From Candidatus Zhuqueibacterota bacterium RBG_16_48_16 (lineage in GTDB: Bacteria; Zhuqueibacterota; Zhuqueibacteria; Residuimicrobiales; Sediminimicrobiaceae), in contig METF01000106.1 in NCBI GenBank assembly GCA_001771235.1, positions 8,961 through 18,122 on the forward strand: a stretch of DNA of 9,162 nt. The letters are read 5' to 3'. A program made the position numbers and the translations under genes. Of the stretch, positions 1 to 6,211 are shown in pieces (within the stretch, counting starts at the first letter, position 1; every line of letters starts with the position of its first letter). The notes below the pieces were generated by a model, which was not told the DNA's origin, ran no database searches, and worked only from the letters and a program-made list of their open reading frames with translations.

Positions 1-894
1 GAGCCGGGCGTTTAGAGCTTCCAGCTCCTTTTGGGTCACCAGTTTTTCCTGTTCCAGCCAACGGGCATATTTGATAATGGGATCCGCTTTTTTTTCGTAT
101 TCCAGCTCTTCAGCGTCGCGGTATTTTCGTTGGTCATCCGAAGAGGAGTGTGATAAAAGGCGTATCGTATTGGCAACGACCAGGCTGGGGCCATTGCCGG
201 CCCTGGCGACATTTATGCAGTGCTTTACGGTGTTATAGGTCTCGGCGACGCTCAAGCCGTCCACATAATGCCGGTGCAAATTTTTGTAACCCATCACCAT
301 ATCGTAAATCGAGGTTCCGGCGGCCTGGCCTGATCTGGGAACCGAAATGGCGTAATTGTTGTCTTCGATAAAAAAAATAACCGGCAGCTTGTCGCGGGTC
401 GCCCAATTGATGGCCTCGTAAAAGTCCCCCTGGCTGGTCGCCCCTTCACCGGAAGAAACATACACGACTTCGTTCGTACGAGCCTTCATACATCCCAAGG
501 CCGTACCCACGGCCTGGATGAATTGCGTTCCCGTAGGGCTGGATTGCGAGACAATCCTCAATTTTGCATAGCCATAATGCTGCGGCATCTGTCTGCCGCC
601 GGAGGAAGGGTCGTCCTTGCGGGCCAGAAAGCTGAGAAACAGCTCCTTCGGCGGGACGCCCAGCTGCAGTACAAAAGCCTGGTCGCGGTAGTACGGATAC
701 ATCCAGTCAAATCCAGGCTTAAATGCGAGAGCTGCGCCAACCTGTGCGGCTTCGTGGCCCGGGCCGCCGATGTGAAAAAAGCTCTTTGCCTGTTTGAGCA
801 TGACAAGCATTTTTTCATCCATCAAGCGGCTGGTGAGCATGGTTTTATAGATCTGGATTCGCTTTTCTTTGCTGAATTTTTCCCAGCTCTGCAA
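1..894 (-). CDS. 2-oxoacid dehydrogenase E1 component, alpha region (branched-chain type), 3' end cut by the window
   Basis: This is the thiamin-diphosphate-dependent E1 alpha region of a 2-oxoacid dehydrogenase complex, which decarboxylates a 2-oxoacid and passes the acyl group to the lipoyl domain of E2 in the cytoplasm. 298 residues are visible. The ThDP motif is GEG at 149-151 followed after 27 residues by NN at 179-180. GGRQMPQHYG (99-108) and the loop HSSSDDQRKYR (249-259) resemble branched-chain 2-oxoacid (2-oxoisovalerate) E1 alpha more than pyruvate E1 alpha. There is no ATG between the upstream in-frame stop and the conserved region. I chose TTG at 894 because GGAG (904-901) stands 6 nt before it; TTG at 906 is an alternative without a good Shine-Dalgarno. 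The gene follows lpd by 44 bp, fitting a dehydrogenase operon. Many relatives in FCB-type bacteria are fused alpha-beta proteins; whether this one is fused lies beyond the window. The family is sure; the substrate is inferred. Confidence 0.9.
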   Translation of the reverse strand, partial: MQSWEKFSKEKRIQIYKTMLTSRLMDEKMLVMLKQAKSFFHIGGPGHEAAQVGAALAFKPGFDWMYPYYRDQAFVLQLGVPPKELFLSFLARKDDPSSGGRQMPQHYGYAKLRIVSQSSPTGTQFIQAVGTALGCMKARTNEVVYVSSGEGATSQGDFYEAINWATRDKLPVIFFIEDNNYAISVPRSGQAAGTSIYDMVMGYKNLHRHYVDGLSVAETYNTVKHCINVARAGNGPSLVVANTIRLLSHSSSDDQRKYRDAEELEYEKKADPIIKYARWLEQEKLVTQKELEALNARL

Positions 895-900
895 ATACTT

Positions 901-904
901 CTCC
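901..904 (-). promoter_or_regulatory. Shine-Dalgarno deciding a TTG start for the E1 gene
   Basis: GGAG on the minus strand stands 6 nt before the TTG codon at 894-892. It is the only convincing ribosome-binding site before the conserved E1 region, and no ATG is available there in frame. Confidence 0.6.
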
Positions 905-910
905 AAGTAG

Positions 911-926
911 AACTTTCGCTGTAGTA
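911..926 (-). repeat. 16-bp direct repeat, copy 1 (between lpd and E1)
   Basis: The minus-strand word TACTACAGCGAAAGTT occurs here, 12 nt after the lpd stop codon, and again at 4200-4185 directly after the iscU stop codon, in the same orientation. The identity stops at both ends of the 16 bp. Its role is unknown; it may be the end of a dispersed intergenic repeat. Confidence 0.7.
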
Positions 927-938
927 CTATTTATAACT

Positions 939-2336
939 CTAAATATGAATCGCCCGGCCAAACGCATCTTCAGCAGCCTCTTTGATCACCTCTGTTAGCG
1001 TCGGATGAGCGTGCACCGTCCGCATCAATTCATCAGCCGTTGTCTCCAGCGTCCTGGCCACTCCCAATTCCGCCATCATCTCCGTCGCCTCCGCGCCGAC
1101 AATGTGCGCGCCCAACAGCTCGCCATAACGCGCATCAAAAATCAGCTTGGCAAAGCCCTCCGAATGGCCCATCGCCAATGACTTGCCATTCGCCCGAAAC
1201 GGAAAGCGCCCCACCTTGATCTCATAACCCGCTTCTTTCGCCCTCTCCTCCGTCAATCCCAGGCTCGCCACCTGCGGCTGGCAATAGGTGCAGCCGGGAA
1301 TATTATCATAATCTATCTCCACCACCTTCTCACCGGCTATCGTCTCCGCCGCCACGACACCCTCCGCCGAGGCCACATGCGCCAGCCAGGGCGGGCCGAT
1401 CACATCGCCTATGGCATATATCCCTTCAACCGAGGTTCGATAATTCCTTCGATCCACTTCTATCCATCCGCCTTTCACCTTCACTCCAACGGTTTCCAGG
1501 CCGATCCCCTCCACATTGCCCTGCACGCCTATCGCCATCAGCACCACGTCGCCGCTCAGCTCCTGCTCCGCACCCGCTTGCTCGACCTTGACTTTCACCT
1601 TGCCCTTGCCTTTCTCGACCCCGGTCACTTTCGCTCCGGCCAATATCTGAATCCCCTGTTTGGCGAAACTCTTGTTCACCACCTCCGCCACTTCCTTGTC
1701 CTCAATCGGCAATATCTGCGGCATCATCTCGACCAACACCACTTCCGTACCAATGCTCCGGTAAAAATAAGCAAACTCGACGCCTATTGCCCCCGCGCCG
1801 ATGATCACCATTTTCTTCGGCTGCTTTGGCAAGACCATCGCCTCTTTGCTGGTGATCACCTGTTTCCCGTCCAGCTCAACGCCGGGAATGGTGCGCGGGC
1901 GGGCGCCGGTGGCAATCAGGATGTTCTTGGTCTCAAGAACCTGCTTCTTGCCGTCCGAGCCGGCCACTTCGATCTTGCTTTTTACCGATATTTTGCCGCT
2001 TCCGTAAACCGTCTCGATCTTGTTCTTGCGAAATAAAAACTCGACCCCTTTTGACAATCTCTCCGACACCTGCCGGCTGTGCTTGATCATCCCGGCAAAA
2101 TCGACACCGACGTCCGGCGCCGTAATGCCGAACTGTGATGCTTTCTGCATCTCTTGATACAGACCGGCGCTGTGCAATAACGCTTTAGTCGGTATACAGC
2201 CCCAGTTCAGGCAGATCCCTCCTAATTCCGCCCGCTCGATGCAGGCCGTTTTTAATCCTAACTGGCCGGCGCGGATCGCCGCCACATAACCGCCGGGACC
2301 GCTGCCTAATACGACCAGATCATAAGTGGTTGCCAT
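939..2336 (-). CDS. lpdA: Dihydrolipoyl dehydrogenase (E3)
   Basis: This flavoprotein reoxidises the dihydrolipoyl group of E2 (or of glycine-cleavage H protein) and reduces NAD+. The protein has 465 residues, the usual length. It shows the FAD-binding GSGPGG (11-16), the redox disulfide GGICLNWGCIPTK (39-51, cysteines 42 and 47), a second Rossmann motif GAGAIG for NAD, the FAD motif around YAIGD, and the dimerisation-domain pair H444 and E449 in HPTLTE, which complete the partner active site. I chose ATG 2336 because GAGGTGA lies immediately before it; an upstream ATG at 2360 would overlap the end of the flavodiiron gene and add eight residues that are not family-like. The flavodiiron stop codon is 10 bp upstream and the E1 gene 44 bp downstream, so it is most likely the E3 of that complex. 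No residue is missing. Confidence 0.97.
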   Translation of the reverse strand: MATTYDLVVLGSGPGGYVAAIRAGQLGLKTACIERAELGGICLNWGCIPTKALLHSAGLYQEMQKASQFGITAPDVGVDFAGMIKHSRQVSERLSKGVEFLFRKNKIETVYGSGKISVKSKIEVAGSDGKKQVLETKNILIATGARPRTIPGVELDGKQVITSKEAMVLPKQPKKMVIIGAGAIGVEFAYFYRSIGTEVVLVEMMPQILPIEDKEVAEVVNKSFAKQGIQILAGAKVTGVEKGKGKVKVKVEQAGAEQELSGDVVLMAIGVQGNVEGIGLETVGVKVKGGWIEVDRRNYRTSVEGIYAIGDVIGPPWLAHVASAEGVVAAETIAGEKVVEIDYDNIPGCTYCQPQVASLGLTEERAKEAGYEIKVGRFPFRANGKSLAMGHSEGFAKLIFDARYGELLGAHIVGAEATEMMAELGVARTLETTADELMRTVHAHPTLTEVIKEAAEDAFGRAIHI

Positions 2337-2338
2337 GT

Positions 2339-2345
2339 TCACCTC
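2339..2345 (-). promoter_or_regulatory. Shine-Dalgarno for lpdA
   Basis: GAGGTGA, a near-perfect anti-16S match, sits in the 10-bp gap between the flavodiiron stop codon and ATG 2336. It settles the lpdA start against the upstream ATG at 2360. Confidence 0.75.
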
Positions 2346-2346
2346 G

Positions 2347-3546
2347 TTATTCTTTGACATCCATAGCTACTGCTTTTGCTACATTTTGACCGAACGTGTA
2401 GCATTCAGCCAATTCTTCCTCACTCGGCACCAGCACCGCATTCAGGCCCTTCACGGGCACCTTGACTTTCATGGCGGCCAGACGGTCGTCCAGGAATTGT
2501 ACGGCTTCGCCGCTCCAGCCGACAGAGCCAAAACTCGCTCCCACTTTGCCTTTAATATCAATGGTTGCAAGGCTGGTCAGGATATCCCAAATCGGTTTGA
2601 CCACGTCATTATTGATCGTGGGCGAGCCAAACACCAGCGCATCTGCGTTTTCGATCCTCTCCAGGTGGTCTTCCGGATGGATGGTGCAGGCATCGAACAG
2701 CTCCACCTCTAACCCAACGGAGCGCGCTCCCTCTGCTATTTTGTTAGCCATCTTTTCCGTGTTGCCATGCGCGCTGGCATAATATATGAGCATTCGCTTT
2801 GGCTTGTTCTCGGCTTTCACTGCCGCCCAGGCTTTATAGCAATTGATATAATCCGCAATATTTTTCCGTAATATTGGCCCGTGCGAAGGGGCGATTGTTT
2901 TGATCGTCAGCGGCTCGATCTTTTTTAATGCGTTTCGCAGGTGGCGTTTATAGGGTCGCAGAATCACCTCGAAATATTGTCGAAAGTCCGGGCGGAAATC
3001 GCGGGCAATCGTATCGTCAAACATCCGGCTGTCGCAAAAGTGCGAGGCAAACACATCGCAGGGGAACAATATTTCATCGGATTCGCTGTAGGTCATCATG
3101 GTATCGGGCCAATGCAGGAATGGAGTGGAAAGGAACCGCAATGTTCTTGTCCCCAACGACAGAGTAGAATTATTCTCGACAGGGATAATGCCAGCCTCGC
3201 GGTTGATGGTGTTTTCCACGTATTTTACGGCCACCTTGGCGCAAACGATTTGCGCATTCGGGGCGATCTCGAGCAGCGATGACAGACTGCCGGTGTGATC
3301 CGGCTCCGTGTGCTGGGCAATGATATATTCAATCTTGCCCGGATCGACAAGTTCTTTGATGTGGCTTATGTATTGGTGGGCAAACTTTTCCTTCACCGTA
3401 TCGATGATGGCAATTTTTTCGTCGCGAATTAAATAGCTGTTATAAGTCGTGCCGTTTTTCGTCCGCATAATAATATCGAACAGCCGCAAATCCGGGTGCA
3501 GCGCCCCAATCCAGAAAATATCGTTTTTGATTTGAAACGGTTTCAT
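2347..3546 (-). CDS. Flavodiiron protein (A-type flavoprotein, O2/NO reductase)
   Basis: The 399-residue protein has the two domains of a class A flavodiiron protein: a metallo-beta-lactamase-like diiron domain (about 1-245) and a flavodoxin-like FMN domain (about 250-395). The diiron ligands are all present: H79-x-E81-x-D83 in HTEPDH, H145 in FLHWPD, D164 in FPCDVF and H222 in PSHGP. The FMN phosphate loop is SAHGNT (258-263), followed by GSPTINN and GSVGWSGEA. Such cytoplasmic enzymes reduce O2 to water or NO to N2O, usually with electrons from rubredoxin; no rubredoxin domain or gene is visible here, so the donor is unknown. GGAG stands 7 nt before ATG 3546. The gene is followed after 10 bp by lpdA, suggesting cotranscription. 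Sequence alone does not decide between O2 and NO as the main substrate. Confidence 0.95.
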   Translation of the reverse strand: MKPFQIKNDIFWIGALHPDLRLFDIIMRTKNGTTYNSYLIRDEKIAIIDTVKEKFAHQYISHIKELVDPGKIEYIIAQHTEPDHTGSLSSLLEIAPNAQIVCAKVAVKYVENTINREAGIIPVENNSTLSLGTRTLRFLSTPFLHWPDTMMTYSESDEILFPCDVFASHFCDSRMFDDTIARDFRPDFRQYFEVILRPYKRHLRNALKKIEPLTIKTIAPSHGPILRKNIADYINCYKAWAAVKAENKPKRMLIYYASAHGNTEKMANKIAEGARSVGLEVELFDACTIHPEDHLERIENADALVFGSPTINNDVVKPIWDILTSLATIDIKGKVGASFGSVGWSGEAVQFLDDRLAAMKVKVPVKGLNAVLVPSEEELAECYTFGQNVAKAVAMDVKE

Positions 3547-3810
3547 TCACTCACTCCGTTAGGTAAATCCGGTTGCAGGAAGCCATAAAAAATTGAGATT
3601 TGAATAAACTCGCACGGAAGAGCTGTTGGGAAAGCCAGGGGAGATCCACAATATGGCCATTTGAGGACATAACTTTTCGAGCCAATTTTCCGAACATGAA
3701 TAACTGGGATTTCCGGCCAATTATTTCACAAAACACAAAAAAGGTATAAAATCCCTCACGCAATGGAAACGGGTCTACGTAGATCCTATGAAAATCTCGG
3801 CGCCGGATCG
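3547..3810. other. 264-bp gap upstream of the flavodiiron gene
   Basis: I support no gene here. A 70-codon open frame on the minus strand ends just before the flavodiiron ATG but has no ribosome-binding site and an improbable composition. The gap holds the palindrome TCTACGTAGA at 3774-3783, extendable to 16 bp with one mismatched pair, which could be an operator. It also holds an AT-rich stretch around 3720-3755 where the promoter may lie, but I see no convincing pair of hexamers. Confidence 0.5.
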
Positions 3811-4014
3811 CTACTCTTTTTCAATATGAATTTTATACCCCTTGATTTTAATCTCAACGGCGCGACAATTCTTTTCTTTGCCGCTCATCGGAATTGCCCG
3901 GCCCGGCTGATCGAAACACTGGGTCAAGGCCTCCTCAGGCGTTCTGGCAACCCGGATATTCCAACAAGGAACATCTCCCATGTGGTAAACCATAAATAGC
4001 TTCAAGTCATTCAT
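3811..4014 (-). CDS. Small hypothetical protein, 67 residues
   Basis: I do not recognise the family. The predicted product starts MNDLKLFMVYHMGDVPCW, has a segment ARTPEEALTQCF that looks like an amphipathic helix, and ends in an alternating polar/hydrophobic stretch (AVEIKIKGYKIHIEKE) that looks like beta strands. It is charged and soluble, without a signal peptide or membrane segment, and has three cysteines that do not form a clear metal motif. A purine-rich stretch (GGAAAAG) precedes ATG 4014; a TTG at 4026 would add four residues. It stands alone between a palindromic repeat upstream and the 264-bp gap before the flavodiiron gene. The composition looks like a real protein, but there is no independent support. 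Confidence 0.55.
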   Translation of the reverse strand: MNDLKLFMVYHMGDVPCWNIRVARTPEEALTQCFDQPGRAIPMSGKEKNCRAVEIKIKGYKIHIEKE

Positions 4015-4068
4015 TTTCTTTTCCAAACAGTTTTGTCTGTAATCTTGGGACTATAACGAAATTCTGGT

Positions 4069-4139
4069 TGTCATTCAGGAGGAACCTTTGTTTTTATCGG
4101 CACATTGCTCTGAATCAATAAGATTCCTCCTGAATGACA
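4069..4139. repeat. 71-bp palindromic element with perfect 16-bp inverted arms
   Basis: TGTCATTCAGGAGGAA at 4069-4084 is repeated as its exact reverse complement at 4124-4139, with a 39-nt loop. The complementarity continues imperfectly inward by several bases. It lies between iscU and the small ORF. There is no T-tract, so it is not a standard intrinsic terminator. The TGTCATTC...GAATGACA ends resemble dispersed intergenic palindromes known from many environmental genomes, which is why I call it a repeat although only one copy is in the window. Confidence 0.75.
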
Positions 4140-4184
4140 CTCTTCTTTTTTTAGAAAAATTTGACAATTTATTATTCAGGACAA

Positions 4185-4200
4185 AACTTTCGCTGTAGTA
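4185..4200 (-). repeat. 16-bp direct repeat, copy 2 (directly after iscU stop)
   Basis: This is the second exact copy of the word at 926-911, here touching the iscU TAA (4203-4201). Both copies lie immediately 3' of a minus-strand gene. Confidence 0.7.
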
Positions 4201-4587
4201 TTAGTATCTTGATTTATTCTGGTAATCATCAATAGCCGCTTTCAGGGCATCCTCAGCCAAAACCGAGCAGTGCATTTTCACTTTCGGTAAACCGTCAAGC
4301 GCTTCGGCAACAGCCTTGTTGGTGATTTGCAGCGCTTCCGAAATCTTTTTCCCTTTTACCATCTCCGTGACCATAGAGCTTGTGGCAATAGCGGCTCCAC
4401 AACCAAATGTCTTAAACCTGGCGTCAATAATGATGTCGTCCTGAACGCGAATGGTGAGCTTCATAACATCACCACATGCGGGATTGCCCACCACACCGAC
4501 TCCATTGGCGTCTTCGACCACACCCACATTGCGAGGATTCTCATAATGGTCCATCACCTTTTCGGAATATTCTTGTGTTATATCCAT
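4201..4587 (-). CDS. iscU: Iron-sulfur cluster assembly scaffold protein IscU
   Basis: This 128-residue protein is a full-length IscU/NifU-N scaffold, on which sulfur from the cysteine desulfurase and iron are built into a [2Fe-2S] cluster before transfer to target proteins. The cluster ligands are C38 in NPACGD (with D40), C63 in FGCGAA, and H106-C107 in the MHCS motif. The N-terminus YSEKVMDHYENPRNVG is typical. I chose ATG 4587 because the family begins here; the frame stays open upstream into iscS, but those codons encode nothing IscU-like. The ribosome-binding site is weak (AGG about 11 nt upstream). iscS lies 118 bp upstream on the same strand; the gap carries an inverted repeat. The typical LPPVK chaperone-recognition motif appears as LPKVK (100-104), and no hscA/hscB is nearby. 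Confidence 0.96.
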   Translation of the reverse strand: MDITQEYSEKVMDHYENPRNVGVVEDANGVGVVGNPACGDVMKLTIRVQDDIIIDARFKTFGCGAAIATSSMVTEMVKGKKISEALQITNKAVAEALDGLPKVKMHCSVLAEDALKAAIDDYQNKSRY

Positions 4588-4625
4588 TTTAAATTTCGCC
4601 TGGTTAGAGATTTCATATCTATTCC

Positions 4626-4677
4626 GCCCACGAAACACCGGATGATTCCTTTCGTTTATTTCGTGTGATTCGTGGGC
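4626..4677. repeat. Inverted repeat between iscS and iscU
   Basis: GCCCACGAA at 4626-4634 pairs perfectly with TTCGTGGGC at 4669-4677, and the match extends to 12 of 13 bp. The wording (ACGAA and TTCGTG units repeated within the loop) resembles a dispersed intergenic repeat common in environmental genomes. It occupies most of the 118-bp gap that separates two genes which are often closely spaced. No T-tract follows on either strand. Confidence 0.6.
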
Positions 4678-4705
4678 TGATTTACATGATTTCACTTTCC
4701 AAAAT

Positions 4706-5917
4706 CTAATGGGAATGTTTCGACCAGGAAACTTTGTCGATATCAATTCCTTCTTTCGCCATATCATAAAGAGGAGACATCTCTCGCAGCTTTTGCACGT
4801 TCCCGGCCAACAGGTCAACAACCATGTCAATCTGCTCTTCCGTATTGCTTTTTCCCAATCCGAAGCGAATGGAACAGTGCGCCAAAGAATCCGGCACGCC
4901 GATCTCCTTCAAGACATACGAAGATTGAAGCGATGCGGACGTGCACGCGGAGCCTGAGGACAAAGCCACCTGTCGGCAGGCCAGGATCAGGGATTCCCCT
5001 TCCACGAATGCAAAGCTGTAATTAAGGTTGTTCGGCAGCCGCTCCGTCGGGTGGCCGTTCAGTGTGACAAAATCGATTCTTTTTTCGATTCCTTCGGCTA
5101 ATTTCCGGCGAAGTGTCAGCAGCCTTTTTGCCTCCTCTGCCACATCTTTCCCGGCCATTTCCGCCGCTTTGCCCAATCCGACGATACCGGGAACATTGAG
5201 CGTACCGGAGCGCATACCTCTTTCATGTCCTCCGCCATCGATCAATGGCTTTAGCCGAATGCCCTTGCGCACGTAAAGCGCCCCCACTCCTTTCGGCCCG
5301 TACATCTTGTGCCCGGAAATGGACAGCAAATCGATCTGGCTTTTCCCGACATGGACATCGACTCTTCCCAGGGCTTGAACCGCATCGGTGTGGAAAGGAA
5401 TGCCGTGCTTTTTCGCAATGGAGCCGATTGCCGTGATTGGCTGTACTGTGCCGATCTCGCTGTTGGCAGCTTGAATGGAAATTAAAATCGTGTCGGGGCG
5501 GATTTTTTCTTCCAGGTCGTTCAAATCGATAAGGCCAAAACGATCGACTTTGACATAGTCGATATCAAATCCCGACCGTTTGAGACGAGTCGCTGTGTCA
5601 AGTATTGCCTTGTGTTCGATTGCGATAGTGATAATGTGTCCCCTGTTTTCATTCTGAGAGGTGGCCACTCCTTTGAGGGCAAGGTTATCGGCTTCCGTAG
5701 CCCCGCTGGTAAAAATGATTTCCTCCGCACTTTCAGCTCCGATCATTTCCGCCACCTTTTCCCTGGCATTTTCCACTGCCAACCGCGCAGTTTTGCCGTA
5801 TTCATGTGTACTGCTTGATGGATTGCCAAAGTCGCTGGTCAAGTACGGCATCATCGCCTCGAGAACGGCTTTATCTAACGGCGTCGTTGCATGATGATCC
5901 ATATAGATGGGCAGCAT
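4706..5917 (-). CDS. iscS: Cysteine desulfurase IscS (group I)
   Basis: This PLP enzyme converts cysteine to alanine and passes the persulfide sulfur to IscU (and possibly to tRNA thiolation or cofactor pathways). The 403 residues match the family length. Visible motifs are YMDHHATTP (5-13), the cofactor-stacking H102, N152, D178 and Q181, the PLP lysine K204 in SGHKMYGPKG, GMRSGT (234-239), and the mobile-loop catalytic cysteine C325 in SGSACTSAS, which places it in group I (IscS/NifS). The C-terminus KEGIDIDKVSW is the IscS-type tail used for IscU docking. ATG 5917 begins the family sequence and follows AAGGGA. iscU is next on the same strand. NifS is an alternative name, but no nitrogenase gene is near and IscU lacks the NifU extensions. 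Confidence 0.96.
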   Translation of the reverse strand: MLPIYMDHHATTPLDKAVLEAMMPYLTSDFGNPSSSTHEYGKTARLAVENAREKVAEMIGAESAEEIIFTSGATEADNLALKGVATSQNENRGHIITIAIEHKAILDTATRLKRSGFDIDYVKVDRFGLIDLNDLEEKIRPDTILISIQAANSEIGTVQPITAIGSIAKKHGIPFHTDAVQALGRVDVHVGKSQIDLLSISGHKMYGPKGVGALYVRKGIRLKPLIDGGGHERGMRSGTLNVPGIVGLGKAAEMAGKDVAEEAKRLLTLRRKLAEGIEKRIDFVTLNGHPTERLPNNLNYSFAFVEGESLILACRQVALSSGSACTSASLQSSYVLKEIGVPDSLAHCSIRFGLGKSNTEEQIDMVVDLLAGNVQKLREMSPLYDMAKEGIDIDKVSWSKHSH

Positions 5918-5945
5918 AATAGTCCCTTATCATTCTTTTTTGCCT

Positions 5946-5973
5946 AATGTATCAAATCATTCCCATCGATCAA
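5946..5973 (-). promoter_or_regulatory. Candidate promoter of iscS
   Basis: On the minus strand TTGATC (-35, 5973-5968) and TACATT (-10, 5951-5946) are 16 bp apart. Transcription would begin near 5938, about 20 nt before ATG 5917. This is pattern matching to a sigma70-like consensus only; the lineage may use a different consensus. Confidence 0.4.
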
Positions 5974-5989
5974 AATAAAAAATACGTAT

Positions 5990-6093
5990 CTATTCAGCCA
6001 CCAAGTCGCAAAGCCACTAAGGAACACCAAAAATCTTTGTGAACCTTTGTGTCTTCGAGTTTTCGTGGCAGAAAAATTACGATACCTGAATAG
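5990..6093. repeat. Imperfect palindromic intergenic repeat upstream of iscS
   Basis: CTATTCAG (5990-5997) pairs with CTGAATAG (6086-6093), and GCCAC (5997-6001) with GTGGC (6065-6069). Between them the arms contain the degenerate words CCAAGTCGCAAAGCCAC and CTTTGTGTCTTCGAG, of the style of the CACAAAG/CTTTGTG repeats found between genes in many bacterial genomes. It is not coding. It fills the space between the terminator of the ferritin-like gene and the iscS promoter. Confidence 0.5.
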
Positions 6094-6105
6094 CTGCAAA
6101 AATAC

Positions 6106-6147
6106 AAAAAAAAAGCTCGTAAAATTTGATAATCAAATTATACGAGC
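6106..6147 (-). terminator. Intrinsic terminator of the ferritin-like gene
   Basis: On the minus strand a 15-bp stem with one mismatch (arms 6147-6133 and 6129-6115, starting GCTCGTA) and a 3-nt loop is followed directly by nine T (6114-6106). It lies 64 bp after the stop codon of the ferritin-like gene and should separate that gene from iscSU. Confidence 0.9.
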
Positions 6148-6211
6148 CAGGATGTACGGTCTTTGTAATAGGAAACCAAGCCGGACAAATCGAAAATCGG
6201 TTAACCGGCTA

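Noticed and set aside
1377..2036. Long plus-strand open frame of 219 codons opposite lpdA
   Set aside because: It is antisense to a well-conserved gene, is full of His, Leu and Arg, and has no recognisable domain; a codon-bias shadow.
3718..3731. Rex-like half-site (TTGTGAAATAATT on the minus strand) upstream of the flavodiiron gene
   Set aside because: The first half matches the Rex operator, but the second half reads TTGGCCG instead of TTCACAA, so only a half-site is present; not strong enough to call.
3551..3763. 70-codon open frame on the minus strand ending just before the flavodiiron ATG
   Set aside because: It would start at a TTG without a ribosome-binding site, is rich in Phe, Ser and Cys, and resembles no family I know; the stretch is more likely leader and promoter DNA.
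4588..4830. N-terminal extension of IscU overlapping the end of iscS
   Set aside because: The extra codons run through the intergenic palindrome and the iscS 3' end in another frame; IscU family length and conserved start fit ATG 4587.
6179..6210. Hairpin AGCCGG/CCGGCT just after the ferritin-like stop codon as a terminator
   Set aside because: The stem is only 6 bp with a long loop and no T run follows; the hairpin with nine T at 6147-6106 is the convincing terminator.
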